Notes: generated from the sequence alone by a model not told the origin. A DNA stretch of 64,000 nucleotides from Hydractinia symbiolongicarpus (GCF_029227915.1 NC_079888.1:7642501-7706500), one strand, 5' to 3'. Positions 39,057 to 49,866 are shown, numbered from the stretch's first letter. A program made the numbers and translations.

Positions 39057-39239
39057 TGATTTGTTATTAGGTTCCGTTATTAAAGCTGTCTTGGACTTAC
39101 ACAACAATTGACCACGCCTAAGATTACTTAAAATTGGGCCACTCGTGTAATCCTACTGTTTGGGCTGGTAAAAGGTTACGTGAGTCGAAACAGGTTCAGC
39201 AATGTTAGCTTTCCATATGGTAGACGTCGTACAGAAACA

Positions 39240-39321
39240 GACGAGGTGGCCGAGTTGTTAAGGCGATGGACTGCTAATCCTTCGGGCTCTGCCCGCGTGG
39301 GTTCGAATCCCATCTTCGTCG
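39240..39321 (+). tRNA. tRNA-Ser(GCT)
   Basis: D-loop G18T (GAGTTGTTA) and T28-T42 mismatch. Confidence 0.8.
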
Positions 39322-39328
39322 CACATTC

Positions 39329-39400
39329 GGTTCTATGGTGTAATGGTTAGCACTCTGGACTTTGAATCCCGCGATCCGAATTCAAATCTCGGTAGAATGT
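39329..39400 (+). tRNA. tRNA-Gln(TTG), degenerate
   Basis: Body type of 31532 with TTG kept. Confidence 0.62.
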
Positions 39401-39606
39401 GACTTTCTTTCTGAACTCTGATTTAATCTTTTGTTAAAAAAATACGTGAGAGAAAGGCTGATTTATTTAAAATTGACTAAGCCATATTTGAATGCTTTCA
39501 AGTAATTTCTTCAATATTTGCCAGGTTTATGGCAGAACTCAGGCTTAGAGGAGAATTGGTGATTTCCCCGGCGCGTTCGTAATGCAATTAAAAGTGCAGC
39601 AGAAAA

Positions 39607-39679
39607 CGCCCAACGTGGGGCTCGAATCCACGACCCTGAGATTAAGCGTTTCATGCTCTACCGACTGAGGTAGCCGGGC
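39607..39679 (-). tRNA. tRNA-Lys(CTT), U33 lost
   Basis: Loop CGCTTAA has G at position 33; anticodon-stem A-C and D-arm mismatches. Probably not functional. Confidence 0.6.
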
Positions 39680-39970
39680 TGATTCGTTATTAGGTTCCGC
39701 CATTAAAGCCGTCTTGGACTTATGCAACAATTGCCACACCTTAAATTACTTAAAATTGGGCCACTCGCGTAATCCTACTGTTTGGGCTGGTAAAAGGTTA
39801 CGTGAGTCGAAACAGGTTCAGCAAAACTTACGCAACAATTGATCACACCTTAAATTACTTAAAATTGGGCCACTCGCGTAATCCTACTGTTTGGGCTGGT
39901 AAACCTTTACGTGAGTCAAAACAGGTTCAGCAATATTAGCTTTTCATAAAGTAGACGTGGTACAGAAACA
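39680..39970. repeat. Doubled Lys-Ser spacer
   Basis: Same duplication. Confidence 0.9.
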
Positions 39971-40052
39971 GACGAGGTGGCCGAGTGGTTAAGGCGATGG
40001 ACTGCTAATCCATAGGGCTCTGCCCGCGTGGGTTCGAATCCCATCAGCGTCG
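39971..40052 (+). tRNA. tRNA-Ser(GCT)
   Basis: CATAGGG form with CAGCGTC, which breaks one acceptor pair and mends the G-U pair. Confidence 0.82.
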
Positions 40053-40059
40053 CACATTC

Positions 40060-40131
40060 GGTTCTATGGTGTAATGGTTAGCACTCTGGACTTTGAATCC
40101 AGCGATCCGAGTTTAACTCTCGGTAGAACCT
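40060..40131 (+). tRNA. tRNA-Gln(TTG)
   Basis: C56T and A59C. Confidence 0.85.
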
Positions 40132-40337
40132 GACCTTCCTTTTTAATTCTGATTTAATCTTTTTTTTGAAAAATACCTGAAGGAAAGGCTGATTTATTCA
40201 AAATTGACTAAGCCATATTTGAATGCTTTCAAGTCATTTCTTCAAAATTTGCCAGGTTTATGGCAGAACTCATGCTTAGAGGGGAATTGGTGATTTCCAC
40301 GGCGCGTTCATAATGCAATTAAAAGTGCAGCAGAAAA

Positions 40338-40410
40338 CGCCCATTGTGGAGCTCGGATCCACGACCCTGAGATTAAGAGTCTCATGCTCTACCGACTGAG
40401 CTAGCCTGGC
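40338..40410 (-). tRNA. tRNA-Lys(CTT), variant
   Basis: Class of 7084 with acceptor GCCAGGC and a T-loop change. Confidence 0.65.
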
Positions 40411-40593
40411 TGATACGTTACTAGGTTCCGCCATTAAAGCCGTCTTGGACTTACACAACAATTGACCACGGCTAAGATTACTTAAAATTGGGCCACTCGC
40501 GTAATCCTACTGTTTGGGCTGGTAAACCTTTACGTGAGTCAAAACAGGTTCAGCAATGTTAGCTTTCCATAAAGTAGACGTGGTACAGAAACA

Positions 40594-40675
40594 GACGAGG
40601 TGGCCGAGTGGTTAAGGCGATGGACTGCTAATCCATAGGGCTCTGCCCGCGTGGGTTTGAATCCCATCTTCGTCG
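40594..40675 (+). tRNA. tRNA-Ser(GCT)
   Basis: CATAGGG form with C56T. Confidence 0.85.
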
Positions 40676-40682
40676 CACATTC

Positions 40683-40754
40683 GGTTCTATGGTGTAATGG
40701 TTAGCACTCTGGACTTTGATTCCAGCGATCCGAGTTCAACTCTCGGTAGAACCT
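40683..40754 (+). tRNA. tRNA-Gln(TTG)
   Basis: A38T in the anticodon loop and A59C. Confidence 0.88.
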
Positions 40755-40960
40755 GACCTTCATTTTTAATTCTGATTTAATCTTTTTTTTGAAAAATACG
40801 TGAGGGAAAGGCTGATTTATTCAAAATTGACTAAGCCATATTTGAATGCTTTCAAGTCATTTCTTCAAAATTTGCCAGGTGTATGGCAGAACTCATGCTT
40901 AGAGGGGAATTGGTGATTTCCACGGCGCGTTCATAATGCAATTAAAAGTGCAGCAGAAAA

Positions 40961-41033
40961 TACCCATTGTGGAGCTCGAATCCACGACCCTGAGATTAAG
41001 AGTCTCATGCTCTACCGACTGAGCTACCCGGGC
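40961..41033 (-). tRNA. tRNA-Lys(CTT), degenerate
   Basis: Class of 7084 with TA at the acceptor end and C7G. Confidence 0.6.
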
Positions 41034-41216
41034 TGATTCGTTATTAAATTCCGTTACTAAAGCTGTCTTGGACTTACGCAACAATTGACCACACCTTAAA
41101 TTACTTAAAATTGGGGCACTCGCGTAATCCCACTGTTTCGGCTGGTAAAAGGTTACGTGAGTCGAAACAGGTTCAGCAATGTTAGCTTTCCATAACGTAG
41201 ACGTGGTACAGAAACA

Positions 41217-41298
41217 GACGAGGTGGCCGAGTGGTTAAGGCGATGGACTGCTAATCCATAGGGCTCTGCCCGCGTGGGTTCGAATCCCATCTTCGTCG
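41217..41298 (+). tRNA. tRNA-Ser(GCT)
   Basis: CATAGGG form. Confidence 0.94.
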
Positions 41299-41305
41299 CA
41301 CATTC

Positions 41306-41377
41306 GGTTCTATGGTGTAATGGTTAGCACTCTGGACTTTGAATCCAGCGATCCGAGTTCAAATCTCGGTAGAACCT
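41306..41377 (+). tRNA. tRNA-Gln(TTG)
   Basis: Reference sequence. Confidence 0.95.
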
Positions 41378-41582
41378 GACCTTCTTTTTGAATTCTTATT
41401 TAATCTTTTGTTTAAAAAATACGTGAGGAAAGGCTAATTTAGTTGAAATTGACTAAGCCATATTTGAATGCTTTCAAGTCATTTCTTCAATATTTGCCAG
41501 GTTTATGGCAGAACTCATGCTTAGAGGAGAATTGGTGATTTCCACGGCGCGTTCGTAATGCAATTAAAAGTTTATCAGAAAA

Positions 41583-41655
41583 CGCCCAACGTGGGGCTCG
41601 AACCCACGACCCTGAGATTAAGAGTCTCATGCTCTACCGACTGAGCTAGCCGGGC
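41583..41655 (-). tRNA. tRNA-Lys(CTT)
   Basis: Reference sequence. Confidence 0.95.
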
Positions 41656-41838
41656 TGATTCGTCATTAGGTTCCGCCATTAAAGCCGTCTTGGACTTACA
41701 CAACAATTGACCACGGCTAAGATTACTTAAAATTGGGCCACTCGCGTAATCCTACTGTTTAGGCTGGTAAACTTTTACGTAAGTCAAAACAGGTTCAGCA
41801 ATGTTAGCTTTCCATAAAGTAGACGTGGTACAGAAACA

Positions 41839-41920
41839 GACGAGGTGGCCGAGTGGTTAAGGCGATGGACTGCTAATCCATAGGGCTCTGCCCGCGTGGG
41901 TTCGAATCCTATCTTCGTCG
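41839..41920 (+). tRNA. tRNA-Ser(GCT)
   Basis: CATAGGG form with a G-U pair in the T stem. Confidence 0.92.
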
Positions 41921-41927
41921 CACATTC

Positions 41928-41999
41928 GGTTCTATGGTGTATAGGTTAGCACTCTGGACTTTGAATCCAGCGATCTGAGTTCAACTCTCGGTAGAACCT
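41928..41999 (+). tRNA. tRNA-Gln(TTG)
   Basis: D loop reads TATAGG; T stem G-to-T and A59C. Confidence 0.8.
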
Positions 42000-42205
42000 G
42001 ACCTTCCTTTTTAATTCTGATTTAATCTTTTGTTTGAAAAATACGTGAGGGAAAGACTGATTTATTCAAAATTGACTAAGCCATATTTGAATGCTTTCAA
42101 GTCATTTCTTCAAAATTTGCCAGGTTTATGGCAGAACTCATGCTTAGAGGGGAATTGGTGATTTCCACGGCGCGTTCATAATGCAATTAAAAGTAAAGCA
42201 GAAAA

Positions 42206-42278
42206 CGCCCAACGTGGGGCTCGAACCCACGACCTTGAGACTAAGAGTCTCATGCTCTACCGACTGAGCTAGCCGGGC
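42206..42278 (-). tRNA. tRNA-Lys(CTT)
   Basis: A38G in the anticodon loop and one base change after the stem; folds well. Confidence 0.92.
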
Positions 42279-42461
42279 TGATTCGTTATTAGGTTCCGCC
42301 ATTAAAGCCGTCTTGGACTTACGCAACAATTGACCACACCTTAAATTACTTAAAATTGGGCCACTCGCGTAATCCTACTGTTTGGGCTGGTAAAAGGTTA
42401 CGTGAGTCGAAAAAGGTTCAGCAATGTTAGCTTTCCATAGAGTAGACGTCGTACAGAAACA

Positions 42462-42543
42462 GACGAGGTGGCCGAGTGGTTAAGGCGATCGACTGCTAAT
42501 CCTTCGGGCTCCGCACGCGCAGGCTCGAATCACATCTTCGTCG
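42462..42543 (+). tRNA. tRNA-Ser(GCT), degenerate
   Basis: Like 24345 with further T-stem loss (GCAGGCTCG). Confidence 0.55.
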
Positions 42544-42550
42544 CACATGC

Positions 42551-42622
42551 GGTTCTATGGTGAAATGGTTAGCACTCTGGGCTTTGAATCCAGCGATCCG
42601 AGTTCAAATCTCGGTAGAACCT
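42551..42622 (+). tRNA. tRNA-Gln(TTG)
   Basis: Same as 24434. Confidence 0.85.
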
Positions 42623-42828
42623 GACCTTGTTTTTGAATTCTTTTTTAATCTTTTGTTTAACAAATACGTGAGGGAAAGGCTGATTTATTTAAAATTGAAT
42701 AAGCCATACTTGAATGCTTTCAAGTCATTTCTTCAACATTTGCCAGGTTTATGGAAGAACTCATGCTTTGAGGAGAATTGGTGATTTCCACGGCGCGTTC
42801 GTAATACAATTAAAAGTGTATCAAAAAA

Positions 42829-42901
42829 CGCCCAGCGTGGGGCTCGAACCCACGACCCTGAGATTAAGAGTCTCATGCTCTACCGACTGAGCCAGCCGGG
42901 C
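42829..42901 (-). tRNA. tRNA-Lys(CTT)
   Basis: A9G; T67C turns the G6-U pair into G-C. Confidence 0.93.
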
Positions 42902-43193
42902 TGATTCGGTATTAGGTTCCGCCATTAAAGGCGTCTTGGACTTACGCAACAATTGACCACACCTTAAATTACTTAAAATTGGGCCACTCGCTTAATCCTA
43001 CTGTTTGGGCTAGTAAAAGGTTACGTGAGTCGAAACAGGTTCAGCAAAACTTACGCAACAATTGACCACACCTTAAATTACTTAAAATTGGACCACTCGC
43101 GTAATCCTACTGTTTGGGCTGGTAAAAGGTTACGTGAGTCGAAACAGGTTCAGCAATGTTAGCTTTCCATAAAGTGGACGTGGTATATAAACA
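42902..43193. repeat. Doubled Lys-Ser spacer
   Basis: Same duplication. Confidence 0.9.
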
Positions 43194-43274
43194 GACGAGG
43201 TGGCCGAGTGGTTAAGGCGATGGACTGCTAATCCATTGGCCTCTGCCCGCGTGGGTTCGAATCCCACTTCGTCG
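43194..43274 (+). tRNA. tRNA-Ser(GCT), 81 nt
   Basis: Same as 25077. Confidence 0.8.
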
Positions 43275-43281
43275 CACATTC

Positions 43282-43353
43282 GGTTCTATGATGTAATGGT
43301 TAGCACTCTGGACTTTGAACCCAGCGATCAGAGCTCAAATCTTGGTAGAATCT
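43282..43353 (+). tRNA. tRNA-Gln(TTG), degenerate
   Basis: Like 25165 with ATCAGAGCTC in the T arm. Confidence 0.55.
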
Positions 43354-43557
43354 GATTTTCTTTTTGAACTCTGATTTAATCATTTGTTTAAGAAATGCGT
43401 GAGGAAGGGATAATTTATCTAAAATTGACTAAGCCATATTTGAATGCTTTCAAGTCATTTCTTCAAAATTTGCCAGGTTTTGGCAGAACTCATGCTTAGA
43501 GGGGAATTGGTGATTTCTTAGGCGCGTTGGTAATGCAATTAAAAGTGTATCAGAAAA

Positions 43558-43630
43558 CTCCCAACGTGGGGTCCGAACCCACAACCCTACAATGAAGAGT
43601 CTCATGCTGTACCGACTGCGCTAGCCGGGC
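43558..43630 (-). pseudogene. tRNA-Lys-like(CTT), degenerate class
   Basis: Class of 25441 with two private changes. Confidence 0.62.
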
Positions 43631-43813
43631 CGATTCGTTATTAGATTCCGCCGTTAAAGCCGTCTTGGACTTACGCAACAATTGACCACGCCTAAGATTA
43701 TTTAAAATTGGGCCACTCGCGTAATCCTACTGTTTGAGCTGGTAAAAGGTTACGTGAGTCGAAACAGGTTCAGAAATGTTAGCTTTCCATAAAGTAGACG
43801 TGGTACAGAAACA

Positions 43814-43895
43814 GACAAGGTGGCCGAGTGGTTAAGGCGATGGAATGCTAATCCATTGGGCTCTGCCCGCGTGGGTTCGAATCCCATCTTCGTCG
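43814..43895 (+). tRNA. tRNA-Ser(GCT)
   Basis: G4A in the acceptor and C32A. Confidence 0.82.
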
Positions 43896-43902
43896 CACAT
43901 TC

Positions 43903-43974
43903 GGTTCTATGGTGTAATAGTTAGCCCTCTGGACTTTGAATTCAGCGATCCGAGTTCAAATCTCGGTAGAACCT
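43903..43974 (+). tRNA. tRNA-Gln(TTG), variant
   Basis: G18A, D-stem change and G30-U40; acceptor intact. Confidence 0.78.
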
Positions 43975-44180
43975 GACCTTCTTTTTGAATTCTGATTTAA
44001 TCTTTTGTTTAAAGAAAACGTGAGGGAAAGGCTGATTTATTTAAAATTGACTAAACCATATTTGAATGCTTTCAAGTCATTTCTTCAAAATTTGCCAGGT
44101 TTTTGGCAGAACTCATGCTTAGAGGGGAATTGGTGATTTCTAAGGCGCGTTGGTAATGCAATTAAAAGTGTATCAGAAAA

Positions 44181-44253
44181 CTCCCAACGTGGGGCCCGAA
44201 CCCACAACCCTACGATGAAGAGTCTCATGCTGTACCGACTGCGCTAGCCGGGC
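44181..44253 (-). pseudogene. tRNA-Lys-like(CTT), degenerate class
   Basis: Class of 25441. Confidence 0.65.
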
Positions 44254-44436
44254 CGATTCGTTATTAGATTCCGCCGTTAAAGCCGTCTTGGCCTTACACA
44301 ACAATTGACCACACCTTAAATTATATAAAATTGGACGACTCGCGTAATCCTACTGTTTGGGCTGGTAACAGGTTACGTGAGTCGAAGCAGGTTCAGCAAT
44401 GTTAGCTTTCCATAAAGTGGACGTGGTACAGAAACA

Positions 44437-44517
44437 GACCAGGTGGCCGAGTGGTTAAGGCGATGGACTGCTAATCCATTGGGCTCTGCTTGCGTGGGTT
44501 CGAATCTCACTTCGTCG
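44437..44517 (+). tRNA. tRNA-Ser(GCT), 81 nt
   Basis: G4C in the acceptor, TGCTTGC variable arm and one T-stem G-U. Confidence 0.72.
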
Positions 44518-44524
44518 CACATTC

Positions 44525-44596
44525 GGTTCTATGATGTAATGGTTAGCACTCTGGACTTTGAATCCAGCAATCCGAGTTCAAATCTCCGTAGAACCT
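44525..44596 (+). tRNA. tRNA-Gln(TTG), variant
   Basis: G10A, CCAGCAA and a T-stem mismatch (CTCCG). Confidence 0.75.
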
Positions 44597-44799
44597 GACC
44601 TTCTTTTTGAATTCTATTTAATCTTTTGTGTAAAAAATACGTGAGGAAAGGCTGATTTAGTTAAAATTGACTAAGCCATACTTGAATGCTTTCAAGTCAT
44701 TTCTTCAACATTTGCCAGGTTTATGGCAGAACTCATGCTTAGAGGAGATATGTGAATTCCACGCCGCGTTCGTAATACAATTAAAAGTTTATCAGAAAA

Positions 44800-44872
44800 C
44801 GCCCAACGTGGGGCTCGAACCCACGACCTTGAGACTAAGAGTCTCATGCTCTACCGACTGAATTAGCTGGGC
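44800..44872 (-). tRNA. tRNA-Lys(CTT), variant
   Basis: Acceptor GCCCAGC and D stem TAATTC are damaged; anticodon and T arms intact. Confidence 0.68.
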
Positions 44873-45055
44873 TGATTCGTTATTAGGTTCCGCCATTAAA
44901 GCCGTCTTGAGCTTACGCAACAATTGACCACACCTTAAATTGCTTAAAATTGGGCCACTCGCGTAATCCTACTGTTTGAGCTGGCAAAAGGTTACGTGAG
45001 TCGAAACAGGTTCAGAAATGTTAGCTTTCCATAAAGTAGACGTGGTACAGAAACA

Positions 45056-45137
45056 GACGAGGTGGCCGAGTGGTTAAGGCGATGGAATGCTAATCCATTG
45101 GGCTCTGCCCGCGTGGGTTCGAATCGCATCTTCGTCG
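45056..45137 (+). tRNA. tRNA-Ser(GCT)
   Basis: C32A and one T-stem C-to-G. Confidence 0.82.
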
Positions 45138-45144
45138 CACATTC

Positions 45145-45216
45145 GGTTCTATGGTGTAATAGTTAGCCCTCTGGACTTTGAATTCAGCGATCCGAGTTCA
45201 AATCTCGGTAGAACCT
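45145..45216 (+). tRNA. tRNA-Gln(TTG), variant
   Basis: Same as 43903. Confidence 0.78.
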
Positions 45217-45422
45217 GACCTTCTTTTTGAATTCTTTTTTAATGTTTTGTTTAACAAATACGTGAGGGAAAGGCTGATTTATTTAAATTTGAATAAGCCA
45301 TATTTGAATGCTTTCAAGTCATTTCTTCAACATTTCCCAGGTTTATGGCAGAACTCATGCTTAGAGGAGAATTGGTGATTTCCACGGCGCGTTCGTAATA
45401 CAATTAAAAGTGTATCAAAAAA

Positions 45423-45495
45423 CGCACAACGTGGGGCTCGAACCCACGACTCTGAGATTAAGAGTCTCATGCTCTACCGACTGAGCCAGCCGGGC
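45423..45495 (-). tRNA. tRNA-Lys(CTT), variant
   Basis: G70T mismatch and A9G. Confidence 0.82.
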
Positions 45496-45786
45496 TGATT
45501 CGGTATTAGGTTCCGCCATTAAAGCCGTCTTGGACTTACGCAACAATTGACCACACCTTAGAATACCTAAAATTGGGCCAATGCGTAATCCTACTGTTTG
45601 GGCTGGTAAAAGGTTACGTGAGTCGAAACAGGTTCAGCAAAACTTACGCAACAATTGACCACACCTTAAATTACTTAAAATTGGGCCACGCGCGTAATCC
45701 TACTGTTTGGGCTGGTAAAAGGTTACGTGAGTCGAAACAGGTTCAGCAATGTTAGCTTTCCATAGAGTAGACGTTGTAAAGAAAAA
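45496..45786. repeat. Doubled Lys-Ser spacer
   Basis: Same duplication. Confidence 0.9.
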
Positions 45787-45868
45787 GACGAGGTGGCCGA
45801 GTGGTTAAGGCGATAAACTGCTAATCCTTCGGGCTCTGCCCGCGTGCGTTCGAATCACATCTTCGTCG
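45787..45868 (+). tRNA. tRNA-Ser(GCT), degenerate
   Basis: ATAAA anticodon stem and T-stem mismatches. Confidence 0.6.
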
Positions 45869-45875
45869 CACATGC

Positions 45876-45947
45876 AGTTCTATGGTGTAATGGTTAGCAC
45901 TCTGGACTTTGAATCCAGCGATCCGAGTTCAAATCTCGGTAGAACCT
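45876..45947 (+). tRNA. tRNA-Gln(TTG)
   Basis: G1A loses the first acceptor pair. Confidence 0.88.
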
Positions 45948-46153
45948 GACCTTCTTTTTGAATTCTTTTTTAATCTTTTGTTTAACAAATACGTGAGGGA
46001 AAGGCTGATTTATTTAAAATTGACTAAGCCATATTTGAATGCTTTCAAGTCATATCTTCAACATTTTCCAGGTTTGTGGCAGAACTCATGCTTAGAGGAG
46101 AATTGGTGATTTCCACGGCGCGTTCGTAATGCAATTAAAAGTGTATCAGAAAA

Positions 46154-46226
46154 CGCCCAACGTGGGGCTCGATCCCACAAACCTGAGATTAAGAGTCTCA
46201 TGCTCTACCGACTGAGCTTGCCGGGC
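46154..46226 (-). tRNA. tRNA-Lys(CTT), variant
   Basis: T8A and T-arm GATCCC change. Confidence 0.7.
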
Positions 46227-46409
46227 CTCTTCGTTATTAGGTTCCGCCATTAAAGCCGTCTTGGACTTACACAACAATTGACCACGCCTAAGATTACTTA
46301 AAATTGGGCCACTCGCGTAATCCTACTGTTTGGGCTGGTAAACAGTTACGTGAGTCAAAACAGGTTCAGCAATGTTAGCTTTCCATAAAGTAGACGTGGT
46401 ACAGAAACA

Positions 46410-46491
46410 GACGAGGTGGCCGAGTGGTTAAGGCGATGGACTGCTAATCCTTCGGGCTCTGCCCGCGTGGGTTCGAATCACATCTTCGTCG
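46410..46491 (+). tRNA. tRNA-Ser(GCT), variant
   Basis: Same as 27381. Confidence 0.78.
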
Positions 46492-46498
46492 CACATGC

Positions 46499-46570
46499 GG
46501 TTCTATGGTGTAATGGTTAGCACTCTGGGCTTTGAATCCAGCGATCCGAGTTCAAATCTCGGTAGAACCT
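46499..46570 (+). tRNA. tRNA-Gln(TTG)
   Basis: G31-U39 wobble only. Confidence 0.93.
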
Positions 46571-46776
46571 GACCTTCTTTTTGAATTCTTTTTTAATCTT
46601 TTGTTTAACAAATACGTGAGGGAAAGGCTGATTTATTTAAATATGAATAAGCCATATTTGAATGCTTTCAAGTCATGTCTTCAACATTTGCCAGGTTTAT
46701 GGCAGAACTCACGCTTAGAGGAGAATTGGTGATTTCCACGGCGCGTTCGTAATACAATTAAAAGTGTATCAAAAAA

Positions 46777-46849
46777 CGCACAACGTGGGGCTCGAACCCA
46801 CGACCCTGAGATTAAGAGTCTCATGCTCTACCGACTGAGCCAGCCGGGC
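46777..46849 (-). tRNA. tRNA-Lys(CTT), variant
   Basis: Same as 45423, anticodon side reference. Confidence 0.84.
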
Positions 46850-47032
46850 TGATTCGGTATTAGGTTCCGCCATTAGAGCCGTCTTGGACTTACACAGCAA
46901 TTGACCACGCCTAAGATTACTTAAAATTGGGCCACTCGCGTAATCCTACTGTTTGGGCTGGTAAAAGGTTACGCAAGTCAAAACAGGTTCAGCAATGTTA
47001 GATTTCCATAAAGTAGACGTGGTACAGAAACA

Positions 47033-47114
47033 GACGAGGTGGCCGAGTGGTTAAGGCGATGGACTGCTAATCCATTGGGCTCTGCCCGCGTGGGTTCGAA
47101 TCCCATCTTCGTCG
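47033..47114 (+). tRNA. tRNA-Ser(GCT)
   Basis: Reference sequence. Confidence 0.95.
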
Positions 47115-47121
47115 CACATTC

Positions 47122-47193
47122 GGTTCTATGGTGTAATGGTTAGCACTCTGGACTTTGAATCCAGCGATCCGAGTTCAACTCTCGGTTGAACCT
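47122..47193 (+). tRNA. tRNA-Gln(TTG)
   Basis: A67T acceptor mismatch and A59C. Confidence 0.88.
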
Positions 47194-47399
47194 GACCTTC
47201 TTTTTGAATTCTGATTTAATCTTTTGTTTAAAAAATACGTGAGGGAAAGGCTGATTTATTTAAAATTGACTAAGCCATATTTGAATGCTTTCAAGTCATT
47301 TCTTCAACATTTGCCAGGTTTATGGCAGAACTCATGCTTAGAGGAGAATTGGTGATTTTCACGGCGCGTTCGTAATGCAATCAAAAGTTTATCAGAAAA

Positions 47400-47472
47400 C
47401 GCCCAACATAGAGTTCAAACCCACGACCCTGAGATTAAGAGTCTCATGCTCTACCGACTGAGCTAGCTGGGC
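47400..47472 (-). tRNA. tRNA-Lys(CTT), degenerate
   Basis: T arm (CATAGAGTTC) and acceptor (CAGC) damaged. Confidence 0.58.
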
Positions 47473-47655
47473 TGATTCGTTATTAGTTTCCGCCATAAAA
47501 GCCGTCTTGGACTAACGCAACAATTAACCACACCTAAGATTACTTAAAATTGGGCCACTGGCGTAATCCTACTCTTTGGGCTGGTAAAAGGTTACGCAAG
47601 TCAAAACAGGTTCAGCAATGTTAGATTTCCATAAAGTAGACGTGGTACAGAAAAA

Positions 47656-47737
47656 GACGAGGTGGCCGAGTGGTTAAGGCGACGGACTGCTAATCCTTTG
47701 GGCTCTGCCCGCGTGGGTTCGAATCCCATCTTCGTCG
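47656..47737 (+). tRNA. tRNA-Ser(GCT), variant
   Basis: ACGGA/TCCTT mismatch, as in 30088. Confidence 0.78.
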
Positions 47738-47744
47738 CACATTC

Positions 47745-47816
47745 GGTTCTATGGTGTAATGGTTAGCACTCTGGACTTTGAATCCAGCGATCCGAGTTCA
47801 ACTCTCGGTAGAACCT
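47745..47816 (+). tRNA. tRNA-Gln(TTG)
   Basis: A59C only. No Lys follows. Confidence 0.93.
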
Positions 47817-47984
47817 GACCTTCTTTTTGAATTCTGATTTAATCTTTTGTTTGAAAAATACGTGAGGGAAAGGCTGATATATTCAAAATTAACTAAGCCA
47901 TATTTTGGGCTGGTAAAAAGTTACGTGAGTCGAAACAGGTTCAGCAATGTTAGCTTTCCATAGAGTAGACGTCGTACAGAAACA
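47817..47984. other. Deletion junction, Lys gene absent
   Basis: Same junction as at 27302, near 47906. Confidence 0.9.
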
Positions 47985-48066
47985 GACGAGGTGGCCGAGT
48001 GGTTAAGGCGATGGACTGCTAATCCTTCGGGCTCTGCCCGCGTGGGTTCGAATCACATCTTCGTCG
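47985..48066 (+). tRNA. tRNA-Ser(GCT), variant
   Basis: Same as 27381. Confidence 0.78.
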
Positions 48067-48073
48067 CACATGC

Positions 48074-48145
48074 GGTTCTATTGTGTAATGGTTAGCACTC
48101 TGGACTTTGAATCCAGCGATCCGAGATCAAATCCCGGTAGAACCT
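48074..48145 (+). tRNA. tRNA-Gln(TTG)
   Basis: G9T, T54A and one T-stem T-to-C. Confidence 0.82.
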
Positions 48146-48351
48146 GACCTTCTTTTTGAATTCTTTTTTAATCTTTTGTTTAACAAATACGTGAGGGAAA
48201 GGCTGATTTATTTAAAATTGAATAAGCCATATTTGAATGCTTTCAAGTCATTTCTTCAACATTTGCCAGGTTTATGGCAGAACTTATGCTTAGTGGAGAA
48301 TTGGTGATTTCCACGGCGCGTTCGTAATACAATTAAAAGTGTATCAAAAAA

Positions 48352-48424
48352 CGCCCAACGTGGGGCTCGAACCCACGACCCTGAGATTAAGAGTCTCATG
48401 CTCTACCGACTTAGCCAGCCGGGT
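48352..48424 (-). tRNA. tRNA-Lys(CTT), variant
   Basis: Class of 26687. Confidence 0.75.
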
Positions 48425-48716
48425 TGATTTGGTATGAGGTTCCGCCATTAAAGCCGTCTTGGACTTACGCAACAATTGACCACACCTTAAATTACTTAAA
48501 ATTGGGCCACTCGCGTAATCCTACTGTTTGGGCTGGTAACAGGTTACGTGAGTCGAAACAGGTTCAGCAAAACTTACGCAACAATTGACCACACCTTAAA
48601 TTACTTAAAATTGGGCCACTCGCGTAATCCTACTGTTTGGGCTGGTAAAAGGTTACGCAAGTCAAAACAGGTTCAGCAATGTTAGATTTCCATAAAGTAG
48701 ACGTGGTACAGAAACA
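48425..48716. repeat. Doubled Lys-Ser spacer
   Basis: Part of the 1,061-bp block. Confidence 0.9.
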
Positions 48717-48798
48717 GACGAGGTGGCCAAGTGGTTTAGGCGATGGACTGCTAATCCTTTGGGCTCTGCCCGCGTGGGTTCGAATCCCATCTTCGTCG
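48717..48798 (+). tRNA. tRNA-Ser(GCT), variant
   Basis: D-arm changes (GCCAAGTGGTTTAGG) and T28-T42. Confidence 0.75.
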
Positions 48799-48805
48799 CA
48801 CATTC

Positions 48806-48877
48806 GGTTCTATGGTGTAATGGTTAGCACTCTGGACTTTGAATAGAGCGATCCGAGTTCAACTCTCGGTAGAACCT
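48806..48877 (+). tRNA. tRNA-Gln(TTG), anticodon stem broken
   Basis: The 3' anticodon stem reads TAGAG instead of TCCAG. Confidence 0.65.
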
Positions 48878-49045
48878 GACCTTCTTTTTGAATTCTGATT
48901 TAACCTTTTGTTTGAAAAATACGTGAGGGAAAGGCTGATATATTCAAAATTAACTAAGCCATATTTTCGGCTGGTAAAAAGTTACGTGAGTCGAAACAGG
49001 TTCAGCAATGTTAGCTTTTCATAGAGTAGACGTCGTACAGAAACA
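48878..49045. other. Deletion junction, Lys gene absent
   Basis: Same junction with TTTTCGGCTGG. Confidence 0.9.
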
Positions 49046-49127
49046 GACGAGGTGGCCGAGTGGTTAAGGCGATGGACTGCTTATCCTTCGGGCTCTGCCC
49101 GCGTGGGTTCGAATCACATCTTCGTCG
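49046..49127 (+). tRNA. tRNA-Ser(GCT), variant
   Basis: Like 27381 with A37T beside the anticodon. Confidence 0.74.
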
Positions 49128-49134
49128 CACATGC

Positions 49135-49206
49135 GGTTCTATGGTGTAATGGTTAGCACTCTGGACTTTGAATCCAGCGATCCGAGATCAAATCTCGGTA
49201 GAACCT
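49135..49206 (+). tRNA. tRNA-Gln(TTG)
   Basis: T54A only. Confidence 0.88.
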
Positions 49207-49412
49207 GACCTTCTTTTTGAATTCTTTTTTAATCTTTTGTTTAACAAATACGTGAGGGAAAGGCTGATTTATTTAAAATTGAATAAGCCATATTTGAATG
49301 CTTTCAAGTCATTTCTTCAACATTTTCCAGGTTTATGGCAGAACTTATGCTTAGTGGAGAATTGGTGATTTCCACGGCGCGTTCGTAATACAATTAAAAG
49401 TGTATCAAAAAA

Positions 49413-49485
49413 CGCCCAACGTGGGGCTCGAACCCACGACCCTGAGATTAAGAGTCTCATGCTCTACCGACTTAGCCAGCCGGGT
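49413..49485 (-). tRNA. tRNA-Lys(CTT), variant
   Basis: Class of 26687. Confidence 0.75.
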
Positions 49486-49777
49486 TGATTCGGTAATAGG
49501 TTCCGCCATTAAAGCCGTCTTGGACTTACGCAACAATTGACCACACCTTAAATTACTTAAAATTGGGCCACTCGCGTAATCCTACTGTTTGGGCTGGTAA
49601 CAGGTTACGTGAGTCGAAACAGGTTCAGCAAAACTTACGCAACAATTGACCACACCTTAAATTACTTAAAATTGGGCCAGTCGCGTAATCCTACTGTTTG
49701 GGCTGATAAAAGGTTACGTGAGTCGAAACAGGTTCAGCAATGTTAGCTTTCCATAGAGTAGACGTCGTAACGAAAAA
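49486..49777. repeat. Doubled Lys-Ser spacer
   Basis: Part of the 1,061-bp block. Confidence 0.9.
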
Positions 49778-49859
49778 GACGAGGTGGCCGAGTGGTTAAG
49801 GCGATGGACTGCTAATCCTTCGGGCTGTGCCCGCGTGGGTTCGAATCACATCTTCGTCG
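49778..49859 (+). tRNA. tRNA-Ser(GCT), variant
   Basis: Same as 28113. Confidence 0.78.
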
Positions 49860-49866
49860 CACATGC